Shown: piece by piece, positions 7,450 to 17,205 of the stretch
Layout: each line of letters begins with the position of its first letter
Position numbering within the stretch: the first letter of the stretch is position 1
Source of the DNA: Actinomycetota bacterium
Lineage (GTDB): Bacteria; Actinomycetota; Actinomycetes; S36-B12
Reading direction: 5' to 3'
NCBI GenBank assembly: GCA_030681835.1
Contig: JAUXRN010000260.1
Span: 1 to 49,122 of the forward strand
DNA length: 49,122 nucleotides
Program-made: the position numbers and the translations under genes
The notes under the pieces: model-generated
Databases searched by the model: none
The model's input: only the letters and a program-made list of their open reading frames with translations
What the model was told of the DNA's origin: nothing

Positions 7450-9693
7450 ATGACGCATCCGGCTCGACGCGCTTCCGCCGGGCCCCTCGCGAAGGCCATG
7501 ATCACCCTTGCCGCTGCGATGCTGCTCGCGGTGCCCTGGACGACTACGCCGGCCGTCGCCGATGTCGCCGTCACGACCGACCAGTTCAACCTCGGAATGG
7601 CGCCCGAGGAGACCGGAGCGCCAGGCGTTCCGGTCGGGTACATCCGGCTCTGGGACATGGGCGTGGCGTGGCGCGACGTGAACCCGGCGCCGGGGGTCTG
7701 GGTCTGGACGGTGCTCGACCAGCGCATCGCGCAGGTCGAGGCGGCCGGGGCGAAGGTGCTGTACGTCGCCGGGCTCACCCCCGAGTGGGCCGCGAGCAAC
7801 TCCGACGGGGATCCCCGCTGGGGCGTCGGCTCCGCGTCGATGCCGAGGGACCTCAGCTACTACAAGGACTACCTCAACGAGCTCATGAGCCGCTACCGCA
7901 GCCGCATCGCTGCCGTCGAGGTCTGGAACGAGGCCAACCTCAGGACGTTCTGGACGGGCACGCCCGTCCAGATGGCCAACCTCACCGCCCTTGCGAACAA
8001 CCGGATCAAGGCCAACAGTCCCGGCACCATCGTGCTGGCCGCCTCGACGACGACGCGGCTGCCCGCCTCCGTGCGCAACTTCTTCGCCCCCTATGCCGCA
8101 GCCATGGAGCCGATGGGCTTCCCGTTCGACGCATGGTCGATCCACACCTACCCGGCCGGTAATGCCAGCCCCGTCGAGCGCTACGCGGGCATCACCGAAT
8201 GGACCAGCATCCTCATGGGCGCCGTGAGCAACGACGACCGCGCGGCGGCCAAGCAGGTGTGGGACACCGAGGTCAACTACGGCCTCGCCGGACCGGGCAC
8301 GACCCCGCACACCGACTTCGACGCCACGACCAGCGGGGCCTACGTGGCGCGGACCTTCGTCGACTCCATCCGCGCCGGCATCGACGCGACGTTCTGGTAC
8401 CTCTGGACGAACGGCCCCTACTCGCTCCTCGGCGTCCAGATGCACAAGGGCACGGACAGCACGATCGGCGCCTACAACCGGATCAGGGAATGGACGAGCG
8501 GGGCAACGTTCACCGGGTGCGACACGAGCAGCGACGGGGCGATCCGGTGTTTCTTCACCAAGGGCGAGCCGTTCTACATCGCCATGTCGCCATGGACGGG
8601 GACCGTGTCGTACTCACGCGGCCAGAAGCTGACCGCGCAGACCTGGGAGGGTGCGGCCCTGGACACCTCAGGCCGGGTCGCCCTGGGGATCGGCCCGGTC
8701 AGGTTCACCTGCGGGGCGGGGATCGACCCATCCCGCTGCACGGCGGCCGGGGCATCGACCGGTGGCGGAAGTGAAAGCGGAAGCGAAAGCACGCCGACAG
8801 CGGAAACCGCCCCGGGTGCCCCGACGGACGTGGAGGTGACCCCTGGCAATAAGACGGTCACCGTCAAGTGGCAGGCACCGGCCGGGGACGGCGGATCGAA
8901 AGTGCTCTCGTACACCGCCTCCGCCGCGGCGCAGGGGCGCAGCAAGGGAAGTTGCACGGTCAACGCACCCGCCCGCTCATGCACGATCAGGGACCTCGTG
9001 AACGGCAAGGCGGTCACGATCGTCGTGCGCGCCCGCAATTCGGTTGGCCAGGGGCCAGCAAGCACGGGCCTGCGGACCACGCCGATCGCACCGGCAATGC
9101 AGAACCCGCCGCGAAAGCCGGAAGACGTCAGGGTTGCCGCCATGTACAAGGGTGTGTACGTGGAATGGAAGCCGCCGACCTCGGACGGGGGCATGCCCGT
9201 GCTCCGATATCGAGTCACGGTGGACGTGCCGGGCGGTGCAGACAGGACCTGCATCGTCGAACCCAGCACACGTGTCAACGATCAACGGGACAGATGCGCC
9301 ATCTTTGGGCTGGACATCGGCGTCAGCGTCATGGTCAGCGTCGAGGCCAAGAACGCCAGGGGCTGGGGCCCAGCCTCCGCTCCCATGTGGCACACGCCTG
9401 CTGCGACAGGGCCGCCTTCGTGGCCGTTGGCCCTCACCGTGGCGTCCGGGCCGTCGACCATCGTCACCGCGTGGCAACCCCCCACTTCCTCCGGTCGTAC
9501 ACCCATTCACAGCTACAGTGTCTGGGCCAAGAATCCGGCGACGCGCACGTCCCTGCACTGCTACGCGTACGGGTCCCGACGCACATGCAACATCCAGAAC
9601 GTTCCAGCCGGTCGGTGGCTCGTCGTGGTGTATGCCAGGAACGAGGACGGCACCAGCTTCCCCAGCGACACTCGGGTCGTCCAGGTCGGCTAG
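7450..9693 (+). CDS. Secreted clan GH-A glycosidase-like protein with three Fn3 domains
   Basis: A 747-aa exported protein. Residues 1-38 form a signal peptide (hydrophobic core MITLAAAMLLAVPW, cleavage after AVA). The catalytic-type barrel spans about 45-435: the acid/base Glu is E161 in EVWNEANL and the nucleophile candidate is E274 in WDTEVNYG. This spacing and the WNE motif fit clan GH-A, nearest to GH39/cellulase-like groups; the sugar substrate is not identifiable. A Gly/Ser/Glu-rich linker leads to three Fn3 domains (about 456-545, 554-648 and 655-746). Each Fn3 carries a close pair of cysteines at the same place. TAAGCA at 7438-7443 may be a weak leaderless -10. It precedes the ABC operon by 72 bases and may or may not belong to that system. 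Confidence 0.8.
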   Translation: MTHPARRASAGPLAKAMITLAAAMLLAVPWTTTPAVADVAVTTDQFNLGMAPEETGAPGVPVGYIRLWDMGVAWRDVNPAPGVWVWTVLDQRIAQVEAAGAKVLYVAGLTPEWAASNSDGDPRWGVGSASMPRDLSYYKDYLNELMSRYRSRIAAVEVWNEANLRTFWTGTPVQMANLTALANNRIKANSPGTIVLAASTTTRLPASVRNFFAPYAAAMEPMGFPFDAWSIHTYPAGNASPVERYAGITEWTSILMGAVSNDDRAAAKQVWDTEVNYGLAGPGTTPHTDFDATTSGAYVARTFVDSIRAGIDATFWYLWTNGPYSLLGVQMHKGTDSTIGAYNRIREWTSGATFTGCDTSSDGAIRCFFTKGEPFYIAMSPWTGTVSYSRGQKLTAQTWEGAALDTSGRVALGIGPVRFTCGAGIDPSRCTAAGASTGGGSESGSESTPTAETAPGAPTDVEVTPGNKTVTVKWQAPAGDGGSKVLSYTASAAAQGRSKGSCTVNAPARSCTIRDLVNGKAVTIVVRARNSVGQGPASTGLRTTPIAPAMQNPPRKPEDVRVAAMYKGVYVEWKPPTSDGGMPVLRYRVTVDVPGGADRTCIVEPSTRVNDQRDRCAIFGLDIGVSVMVSVEAKNARGWGPASAPMWHTPAATGPPSWPLALTVASGPSTIVTAWQPPTSSGRTPIHSYSVWAKNPATRTSLHCYAYGSRRTCNIQNVPAGRWLVVVYARNEDGTSFPSDTRVVQVG

Positions 9694-9765
9694 CGACCAC
9701 CCCTTCGCGACCTTGACGCTCGCGCAACATCGGTGTCCGGCCGGCTGCCGCTATGGTCCCGACGC

Positions 9766-11544
9766 ATGACGGCGCAACGGCAGGGCGTCATCCGGGCCGT
9801 GACGGGGTTCCTCGCCTGCGCAGCGGTGGCCGGGCTCGCGGGCGTGTCGCTGGCATGGTCCGCACCGCGCGATGAGCCGTCCACCGGGTACCGGGCGTAC
9901 CTCGACCCGGGGGCCGGGCTGGAATCCATCGTCGTCATGCCCACCGATGGGGCAGCCGATCAGTACGTCACCGCCAGCTCGGCGGTGTCGGGCTTCCTGG
10001 GTGGGCTGACCGGGATCCCGGACCAGTTCCTCGCGGCTGAGGTGGCATCGGCTGCTAACGAGCTCGGTGCACTCGAGGATCAGGAGGTCCTGCGCAGCAT
10101 GAGTGCCAAGGTCGACGCGGACGGACAGGTCGTGACGACCTTCTCGGCCTACCTGCTTGCCAGCACGGGGCTGCTGAAGGTGGCCGAGACGAGCTCGAAC
10201 GGCTTCGCCCTGGCCTACTCCCCTCCGATCGTCGACCTGCCCGCCGAACCGGTCGTCGGGTCCACGTGGTCCGGGGCAGGCTCGGTCAACGGCATCGCGG
10301 AGTACGAGAGCGAGAGCCGCGTCGAGGCGTCGGACGACGAGGGATGCATCGACATCGTGACGGCACTGTCGATCCGGCTCGAAGGCTCGGACCTCTTCGC
10401 GAGCAACACCAGGTCCACATGGTGCCTGGGCCGCGGTTCCACCCGGTCCACCGACACCGACTCCGGGCAGGTGGTCCTCGTCGTCGATCCGCCAGGCGCC
10501 CTCCCGCTCGCGGATGCCTTACCGCCCGGTATGCCTGGCTACCCCGCACCGGCACCGCTGCCCTTCTTGTCGCCGTCCGTGCTGCAGCCCGCGGTCGTTG
10601 CGGGTGACCTGCTGGCGATGGTGAACGCCTCAAGCGAGGACGTCCTGGCGATTCCGATGCAGCCACCGGCTGCAGTGCCGGGCGATGATCCGCCCGAGAC
10701 GCTGGCGGTGGCGTGGATGCAGCATCCGGACGGCGACATCCTCGGCGCGACCGGCGACGGCCAGGACCTCTACCTCACGACGACCCGTCGCGCTGTCATC
10801 AGCATCGATCGCGCCGGCCGGCTGCGATGGACGGCCAGGACGCCCGACGTGGCGGCCGGGGCACCGGCGATCGTCGGCGATTCCATCGTGGTGGCGACCC
10901 TCGACGGAAGCGTGCACGCCTACGACGCAAAGACCGGCGCGCCGCGCTGGACGAGGACGATGGGCGATGCGGTCGTCGCTGCCCCCGTGTCGAGCGGCGG
11001 GCACGTCGTCGTCGCCGACATCGCCGGGCAGGTCCGGTCGCTGACCGCCTCGGGCGACGTGGCCTGGTCGGTCGAGACGGCCGCCGTGACCGATCCGCTC
11101 ACGGCCCTGGCAGACGGGTCCGTGCTCGTCGGAGACGCTGACGGCTATGGCCACGTGATCGCGCCGACCGGCGTCATCGAGTGGACGGCCGTGCTCGCGG
11201 GATCGTTGCGGGGCCCGGCTCAGCAGGCGGGTGACGTCGTCGTGCTGCCCACCACCGCCGGTCTCCAGGGCCTGGCCCGCTCCAGCGGCGACGAGCGCTG
11301 GCGGGACGAGGCGTGGGACGCTGCCAGCGTGTGGGGCGACGTGTCCGGGCGTCCCTCCGTGCTGGCCACCATGGGCGGGCGGCTCGCCCGGGTCGGGGCC
11401 GATGGATCCATCGCCCCGCTCGCGACCGACCTGCTGGAGCCGAGTGCGGACGCCGTGACGGAACTGCAGGTGATCGGCATTGATGGCACCTTCCTGCTGC
11501 TGACCGACCGGGGCACCCTGCTGCCATGGCCGGAGGATTCATGA
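9766..11544 (+). CDS. Membrane-anchored PQQ-type beta-propeller protein
   Basis: A 592-aa protein. The ATG at 9766 is preferred since TATGGT (9752-9757) lies just upstream. Residues about 10-31 form a signal anchor (VTGFLACAAVAGLAGVSLAW) without a convincing lipobox. About 35-310 is a unique extracytoplasmic region with two Cys residues that may pair. The C-terminal half (about 325-590) has repeated blades of the PQQ/BamB kind, for example VHAYDAKTGAPRWTRTMGDAVVAAPV and GDVAWSVE; the PQQ-cofactor residues are not evident, so a scaffold or ligand-binding role is likelier than a dehydrogenase. Its TGA overlaps the next ATG, making it the first gene of a five-gene ABC-transporter operon. The function is unknown. 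Confidence 0.72.
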   Translation: MTAQRQGVIRAVTGFLACAAVAGLAGVSLAWSAPRDEPSTGYRAYLDPGAGLESIVVMPTDGAADQYVTASSAVSGFLGGLTGIPDQFLAAEVASAANELGALEDQEVLRSMSAKVDADGQVVTTFSAYLLASTGLLKVAETSSNGFALAYSPPIVDLPAEPVVGSTWSGAGSVNGIAEYESESRVEASDDEGCIDIVTALSIRLEGSDLFASNTRSTWCLGRGSTRSTDTDSGQVVLVVDPPGALPLADALPPGMPGYPAPAPLPFLSPSVLQPAVVAGDLLAMVNASSEDVLAIPMQPPAAVPGDDPPETLAVAWMQHPDGDILGATGDGQDLYLTTTRRAVISIDRAGRLRWTARTPDVAAGAPAIVGDSIVVATLDGSVHAYDAKTGAPRWTRTMGDAVVAAPVSSGGHVVVADIAGQVRSLTASGDVAWSVETAAVTDPLTALADGSVLVGDADGYGHVIAPTGVIEWTAVLAGSLRGPAQQAGDVVVLPTTAGLQGLARSSGDERWRDEAWDAASVWGDVSGRPSVLATMGGRLARVGADGSIAPLATDLLEPSADAVTELQVIGIDGTFLLLTDRGTLLPWPEDS

Positions 11545-13283
11545 CGGGCTACGTCTCGCTAGTCCGGGACTTCGTCACCGGGCTGGCCTCGAGCGTCGTC
11601 ATCGATCCGGTTCGGCGGGGCACCCTGCACCTGCGTGGGCACTCCCCCCTCGTGGTGGGCATCGGGGTATTCGTGGCAGCCGTGTATGCGCTGCTGCTGG
11701 CGGCCATCGCGGCGGCCCGGCCCCTGCGCGCCGGGAGCGAGTTCGTCGCCGACACGTCGCGCGGGAACGTCAGCGTCATCCCCGCGTTCCTCGTGCCTCT
11801 CATGCTGTTCGTCCTCGGACTGGCCTTTGCCCTCGTCCTGGCCGGCTCGCTGCAAGCGCACCGGGCCGTGCGCGCCACGATCCTTGCCGTCGTCCTCGCG
11901 GTACTGGGGTCCTTCGTGATGGCCGTGCCCAGCCGCGAGGTGGCCGGCGCTGCCTGGTGGCTGGCAGTCGCCTGCCTGGCCGTGGCCGGCGCGTACAGCG
12001 TCACGAGGTGGTGGAGGCCAGGTCCCACCGGCATCGACTTCCTCGTCCTGCTCGTCCTGCTCGAGGCGACCATCGTGGCGGCATACCGTGCGACGGTGCT
12101 CGGGCAGGCGTCCAGCGAGCTGCGGTTCGACATCGCCACCACGGCGCTGCTGCTGACCTACCTGGCGCTGCTGGCCAGCCCGGTGGCATTCGCGGCCGGC
12201 TTGAGCGCCGTGGGCGTCGGGGTCTCCGCGAGTGCGTGGTCAGTCGGCTTCGCGGGCCGCTCCGTGCGGCGGCGGACGGTCCTGGCCCTGGTCGTGCTCG
12301 TCGGCGCGTGGCAGGCATGGGTCACGGTGGACAACATGAGGTCAGCCCTCGACGAGGGCCTCGTCGACTGGCTCAGGCACCTGGCCGGAGCCGCGGTGAC
12401 GATCGCGCTCGCCTGGTGCTCATGGCATCTCCTCGCGGAAAGGCGGCGGGGCGGCTCCGCGGGGCCACGAGGTGGCAGCGCAGCCAGCATCGTCGAGCGG
12501 TCCGGGCGCTTCGGCCTGCCCATCGGATACGCCCTGAACGCCATCGTCATCCTCACCGCCCTGCTGACGATGGTCGTGATCGGGCTGTCCGTGTTCGCCC
12601 CCGACGCCGATCCGGCCGCCCTGGGCTCCGTGATCGACTCGCTTTCGGCCGAGGGGGCCGTCTACGCCTCGAGGTGGCTGCTCATCGTGGCACTGGCCGT
12701 CGCCTCGATCCTCCTGAAGCGCCGCAGGCGTCCTGTCCTCGCCGCGATCGCGGCCGTCGATGCGGTGGTCCTCGCCTCGCTCCAGGCCAGCACCGTGGGC
12801 GCCGCGCTCGGCGACTGGGCGTGGCGCCCCGGCGACATCGGCGACATCGGCGTGCTGGTGGCGGCTGGCGCGGCCGTGGCCTGGCTGGCCCGGGGCCACC
12901 TGTCCCGGGAGCGGGCGCGCTTCCTGCTCCTGCTGCTGGTGATGTCGGCATTGGTGCGTCAAGCAGCGATCCTTGAGGTACCGATGGGCTTCCTCCTGAG
13001 CGCATCCGCGACAGGCCTGCTCGTCTTCGGCCTGTTCTGGTCCTTCCTGACCGGTGGGTCGGCAACCCATGAGGACAGTCGCCATGCGCCGAAGGATCGT
13101 CGCCTGCTCATCTTCCTCGGCGAGTCGGTCTACGCCCTCGCCATCGTGGCCTGGGCCGTGATCGGCAAGGAGGTCGATGCGTCGGGCTCGCTCGCCAGGT
13201 CGACCGCACTGGCCGTCCTGACGTTGGGAACCTCCCTGGTCCTCCTCACGGTCTTCCAGCAGGCCCGTATCGTCCGGCCATGA
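11541..13283 (+). CDS. Polytopic membrane protein of ABC operon, unknown
   Basis: A 580-aa integral membrane protein with roughly 12-14 hydrophobic segments. The start at 11541 has GGAGG five bases upstream (11532-11536) and overlaps the propeller stop by 4 bases (ATGA); a further upstream ATG at 11526 is less likely. The segments group in pairs separated by short Arg-rich cytoplasmic turns (e.g. LLKRRRRPVL, WLARGHLSRERARF), and a longer polar loop near 300-320 is rich in Arg and Gly. No transporter family signature is recognised. The gene overlaps the FtsX-like permease by 4 bases. It could be an additional membrane subunit or export partner of that permease. Confidence 0.72.
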   Translation: MTGYVSLVRDFVTGLASSVVIDPVRRGTLHLRGHSPLVVGIGVFVAAVYALLLAAIAAARPLRAGSEFVADTSRGNVSVIPAFLVPLMLFVLGLAFALVLAGSLQAHRAVRATILAVVLAVLGSFVMAVPSREVAGAAWWLAVACLAVAGAYSVTRWWRPGPTGIDFLVLLVLLEATIVAAYRATVLGQASSELRFDIATTALLLTYLALLASPVAFAAGLSAVGVGVSASAWSVGFAGRSVRRRTVLALVVLVGAWQAWVTVDNMRSALDEGLVDWLRHLAGAAVTIALAWCSWHLLAERRRGGSAGPRGGSAASIVERSGRFGLPIGYALNAIVILTALLTMVVIGLSVFAPDADPAALGSVIDSLSAEGAVYASRWLLIVALAVASILLKRRRRPVLAAIAAVDAVVLASLQASTVGAALGDWAWRPGDIGDIGVLVAAGAAVAWLARGHLSRERARFLLLLLVMSALVRQAAILEVPMGFLLSASATGLLVFGLFWSFLTGGSATHEDSRHAPKDRRLLIFLGESVYALAIVAWAVIGKEVDASGSLARSTALAVLTLGTSLVLLTVFQQARIVRP

Positions 13284-16200
13284 CCTCGCTGCGCCTGGCC
13301 CTCAAGGGGCTGCGCTGGCGAGCCGGCTCATCGCTTGCCGTCCTGCTCGTGGCGGTGGCTGCCGTCGGCGGCGCTGCGCTCGGGCCGATGTATGCGCACA
13401 GCGCCGAGGAGTCCTTGGTCAGGGACGGGCTGGCCCAGGCGCCGACCGTCACGACCAGCGTCCAGTACCGCGGCGGCGTCGCCGGGCAGACGCAGTTCAC
13501 GCCGATCGAGGTGCGTGACGCCGTCGAACGGCAGGCCGCTGATCCTGCCCTCGACGCCTGGTACCTGCCCGGGACCCTCGCCATGAGCGTGGTCAACGGC
13601 TCGCCCGCCACCGCCGTCGGCGCCCTCGGCTCTGCCCAGGTCAGCTGGCACCGCGGCCAGTGCGAAGCCGTGATCATCGTCGCTGGCCAGTGCCCCCGGG
13701 GACCCGGCGAGGCCATGCTGTCGGCCCGTACCGCCGACCAGGCCGGCGTGGGCCTGGGCGAGCAGCTGCGACTCGGCATCACCGCCGACCTCGAGCGAGA
13801 CCGGGCGACGGTGGTCGGGTTGTATGACGCGGCCTCGGCAGACCCTGCGGTCTGGGGCCTGGGCACTCCGCAGCAGTTCCGTGCGGCCGCGGTGGAGGGC
13901 CAGCCCGATCGGCTCGACGAAGTCCTTGTCGACGAGGCCAAGATGTCAGGCATCAGCGGCGACGTCAGCGTGTCGAGCCTTCGCCAGCTGGACGCGCAAT
14001 CCGTCGGGCTCAGCGGCGTCGACGCGATGCGCGCGGCGGTGGAGACCGCCACTGCCATCCCGAATCCCGACGACGTCATCGGCGCACGAACCGTTGCCAC
14101 GAGCGGGCTGCCCGCCTTCCTGGACAGCGTCCAGTCCCAGGTGGACGCCATGCGGGCCGCGACGGTCGCGGTCACCCTCCAGCTCGTGCTGCTCGCCTGG
14201 TTCGTCCTCTTCCTGCTCGTCTCGGCGACCAGCGAGGAGCGCGCGGGTGAGATCGCCCTCGCGAAGCTCCGCGGGATGACGCCGCGATCGACGGTCTCGT
14301 TCGGGCTGGCCGAGCCCGTCCTGCTCCTCGTGGTGGCCGTGCCCATCGGCCTGGCGCTGGCCTGGTTGGCGGACGTGTTCCTCGCTCGCGCCTACCTGGG
14401 CGCGGGAACGGACGTCGCGGTCACGCCCGTCGCCCTGATCGCTGCCATCGCCACGTGCCTCGGCGGGGCGATGGCAGCAGCCCTGGCTGCCCGCGGCATC
14501 CTCACCGCACCGGTTCTCGAGCAACTGCGTCGCACGAGCGGACGCCGGGCCAGGCTCCTGCGGTCAAGCGCCGTCGATGCGATGGCCGTCGCCCTCGCCG
14601 TCGCCGGCATCTACCAACTGCGCCGGGGGTCGACGGATGGACTGGCTCTGCTCGCCCCCGGCCTCATCGCACTGGCGGCGGGCCTGCTGGCGGCCCGGGC
14701 CCTCCCCCGCCTCGCCCGGGTCGCCGTCTCGCGCACGCGGACGTCATCCTCGGTGGCCTCGTTCATCGCCGTGCGCAACATCGCGCGACGACCGTCCGGC
14801 CTGCGGATCGTCGTCCTCCTGACGCTCGCGATCGGCATCGCGGTGTTCGCCATCGACGGCTGGTTCGTCGCCTCGGCAAACCGCGGCCAACTGGCCCGGG
14901 CACAGGTCGGGTCCGCGACAGTCCTCACGGTCGCCACGGACTCCCCTGGTGCCCTCCTTGCCGCCGTCGATGAGGTGGACCCCGACGGCAACGCAGCGCT
15001 GGCGGCCGTCACCGTGAGCAATGGCGATGGCGGGATGATCGCCGTCGATGCGTCCCGGCTCGCCGCTGTGTCGTCCTGGGATCCGGCGTGGGCCGGGAGC
15101 ACGGCCGCTGACATCGGATCCACGCTGCACCCGCCATCGCCCTCGCCCTCCATTGCCGTGCAGGGCCGGCTCACCGCGGACGTCACGCTCGAGCGGCGCT
15201 CGGGCGATGCCCGCGTGCTGTTCGCCGTCGCGGTGCGGGACGCTCGCGGAGTACCCCACGAGATCGAGGCCGGCGAACTCTCCGAAGGCAGCCAGCGAGT
15301 GACGGCCGACCTGCCGATGTGTGCGGACCAGCCCTGCACCCTGACGGCCCTGACGTTTCGCCAGCCGATCGGGATTCCGTCGACCACCGTCGAGGCCGAG
15401 GTCGGCATCTCCGCGGCCTCCGATTCCCTCGGGCCGGTCGACCTGGCCCCCGCGGGAACGGACGGCTGGCGCCCCGGTGCCAGCTCGATCCAGGTCCCGG
15501 TCGATGCAGGAGCCGCCGTTGCGTCAGCCACGGCCGGCACGCTCGACCTGCAGGTGAGCCTTGATGGGCCGGCCGACGCCGCGGTACAGGTCGCCGACCA
15601 CCCGGACCGGCTGCCGGTCGTCCAGGGCAGCGAGCTTGCGGCCCGACCGGATACGTCCACCGTCGTGTCCGGGCTGGATGGCCGGTTCATCGGCATCGAT
15701 GCTCGCGGCGAAGGGGTATTGCCGCGCCTGCTGAGCCAGGGCACCTTGACCGACCTCCCCTACGCCCTCGCCGCGATGGAGTCCGCCCCCGGGCCGTTCA
15801 CGGCGATGGTCTGGCTCGGTGCATCGGCCCCGCCGGACACCGTCGGTGACTTGGAGCGCGCCGGGCTGGTGGTCCTCGGGCAGGAGACCATCGCGTCGCG
15901 CTCGGCCGAACTGGACCGCAGCAGCGAGGCGCTGTCACTGCGCCTGTTCGTCCTGGCCGCTCTCCTGGCGCTGGCGCTGGCTGCGGGAACCCTCCTGGCC
16001 TCCGCGTACGTGGTGACCCGGCGCCGAGGCTACGAGCTGGCCGCCCTCCGCGCCCTCGGCGCGTCCATGCGTACCCTCGTCGGGACCGGGCGAACCGAGC
16101 AGTCGCTTCTCGCCGGGACGGGCGTGGCCCTCGGCGCGGCAGCGGGACTCTGGTCGGCCAGCCTGGCCATCCCTGCGTTGCTCGGCGCGTCAGCCGCGGG

Positions 16201-16351
16201 CGGGCCACCCCCGTGGTTCGGCCCGGCCTGGGTGCCTGTCGGCGTCGTGGTCGCAGGCGCACTCGCCCTTCTGCTCCTCGTCGCTGATGCTGGATCCCGC
16301 CGGATCGCGAGCAAGGCCGTACCCGAGTTGCTCAGGCAGGTGCAGGAATGA
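13280..16351 (+). CDS. Large FtsX/MacB-like ABC transporter permease
   Basis: A 1023-aa ABC permease of the FtsX superfamily. A first helix at about 18-36 is followed by an extracytoplasmic domain of about 250 residues, then a helix near 292-315 with the cytoplasmic coupling segment SEERAGEIALAKLRGMTPRS, two more helices, and a central block near 430-480. A second unit opens with the helix near 508-527, has a large external domain (about 530-880), and ends in three helices from about 887 with the second coupling motif RRRGYELAALRALGAS. This duplicated layout is that of permeases that move lipids or proteins between membrane and envelope, or transmit force as MacB does. Start and stop overlap both neighbours by 4 bases (ATGA). 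Confidence 0.85.
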   Translation: MTSLRLALKGLRWRAGSSLAVLLVAVAAVGGAALGPMYAHSAEESLVRDGLAQAPTVTTSVQYRGGVAGQTQFTPIEVRDAVERQAADPALDAWYLPGTLAMSVVNGSPATAVGALGSAQVSWHRGQCEAVIIVAGQCPRGPGEAMLSARTADQAGVGLGEQLRLGITADLERDRATVVGLYDAASADPAVWGLGTPQQFRAAAVEGQPDRLDEVLVDEAKMSGISGDVSVSSLRQLDAQSVGLSGVDAMRAAVETATAIPNPDDVIGARTVATSGLPAFLDSVQSQVDAMRAATVAVTLQLVLLAWFVLFLLVSATSEERAGEIALAKLRGMTPRSTVSFGLAEPVLLLVVAVPIGLALAWLADVFLARAYLGAGTDVAVTPVALIAAIATCLGGAMAAALAARGILTAPVLEQLRRTSGRRARLLRSSAVDAMAVALAVAGIYQLRRGSTDGLALLAPGLIALAAGLLAARALPRLARVAVSRTRTSSSVASFIAVRNIARRPSGLRIVVLLTLAIGIAVFAIDGWFVASANRGQLARAQVGSATVLTVATDSPGALLAAVDEVDPDGNAALAAVTVSNGDGGMIAVDASRLAAVSSWDPAWAGSTAADIGSTLHPPSPSPSIAVQGRLTADVTLERRSGDARVLFAVAVRDARGVPHEIEAGELSEGSQRVTADLPMCADQPCTLTALTFRQPIGIPSTTVEAEVGISAASDSLGPVDLAPAGTDGWRPGASSIQVPVDAGAAVASATAGTLDLQVSLDGPADAAVQVADHPDRLPVVQGSELAARPDTSTVVSGLDGRFIGIDARGEGVLPRLLSQGTLTDLPYALAAMESAPGPFTAMVWLGASAPPDTVGDLERAGLVVLGQETIASRSAELDRSSEALSLRLFVLAALLALALAAGTLLASAYVVTRRRGYELAALRALGASMRTLVGTGRTEQSLLAGTGVALGAAAGLWSASLAIPALLGASAAGGPPPWFGPAWVPVGVVVAGALALLLLVADAGSRRIASKAVPELLRQVQE

Positions 16352-17205
16352 GCGCCCCCGCCACCGCGAAGCAGTCGCGGGGGCTCGGCGTGAGGTGCGA
16401 GGAACTCGTGCACATCTACCGGACGGGTGACGTGGACGTCGTTGCCGTGCGCGGTGTCGACCTCGTCGTGCAGGCCGGGGAGCGCGTGGCCCTGCTGGGG
16501 CCTTCAGGCTCAGGCAAGTCAACCCTGCTGGGCATGCTCGGTGGGCTCATCCCGCCGTCTGCCGGCCGACTGTGGATCGGCGATGAGGAGACCGGTGGCC
16601 TGTCCGAGCGCGCACTCCTGGGCCTGCGGGCCCAGCGCATCGGCTTCGTGCTCCAGGGCGCGGCCCGGAACCTCCTGCAGTACGGCACGCCGATTGACAA
16701 CGTCCGTTTCGCCCACCGGTCGGTGCGCCGCAGTGCGCGACGCGACCTGATGGAACCGCGCGAGCTGCTCGACGTCGTCGGCCTCGGCCAGGTCGCCGAC
16801 CGGCCGGTTCCTTCGCTGGCGGGCGGGGAGCAGCAACGCGTCGCACTCGCGGTGGCCGTCGCCAACGGCCCCGGCCTGCTCCTCGCCGACGAGCCCACCT
16901 CGCAGCTGGACACCGCGGGCCGTGACGCGGTCCTGGACCTGCTCGACCTCGTCAACGAGCGTTTCGGCACGACCGTGATCGTGGTGACCCACGACGCCGA
17001 GGTCGGCGCCCGCCTGGGCCGAACGGTGTCGATGCGCTACGGACGCGTGGGCAACGAAGGCGACCGCGGGCAGCAGTACACCGTCGTGGGCAAGGACGGC
17101 AGCGTTCACCTGCCGGACGACGTCGTTGCCGAATGGCCGCCCGGGACGCACGTGCTGGTCGAGCGCACCGATGATGGCGTGCACATCCGTCGGAGGCCGA
17201 CATGA
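16348..17205 (+). CDS. ABC ATPase with C-terminal AbrB-like tail
   Basis: A 285-aa ATP-binding subunit of the LolD/MacB type. Walker A is GPSGSGKST. The signature is LAGGEQQR at about 157, with Ala replacing the usual Ser of LSGG. Walker B is LLLADEPT, and the H-loop is VVTHDAE near 213. Residues about 240-285 are an addition beyond the usual end: YTVVGKDGSVHLPDDVV, then an acidic-Gly turn and a closing DGVHIRRR strand. That resembles an AbrB/MraZ swapped-hairpin half, possibly a dimerisation or regulatory module. It overlaps the permease and the second ATPase by 4 bases each. The AbrB relation is a pattern-level inference. Confidence 0.85.
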   Translation: MSAPATAKQSRGLGVRCEELVHIYRTGDVDVVAVRGVDLVVQAGERVALLGPSGSGKSTLLGMLGGLIPPSAGRLWIGDEETGGLSERALLGLRAQRIGFVLQGAARNLLQYGTPIDNVRFAHRSVRRSARRDLMEPRELLDVVGLGQVADRPVPSLAGGEQQRVALAVAVANGPGLLLADEPTSQLDTAGRDAVLDLLDLVNERFGTTVIVVTHDAEVGARLGRTVSMRYGRVGNEGDRGQQYTVVGKDGSVHLPDDVVAEWPPGTHVLVERTDDGVHIRRRPT

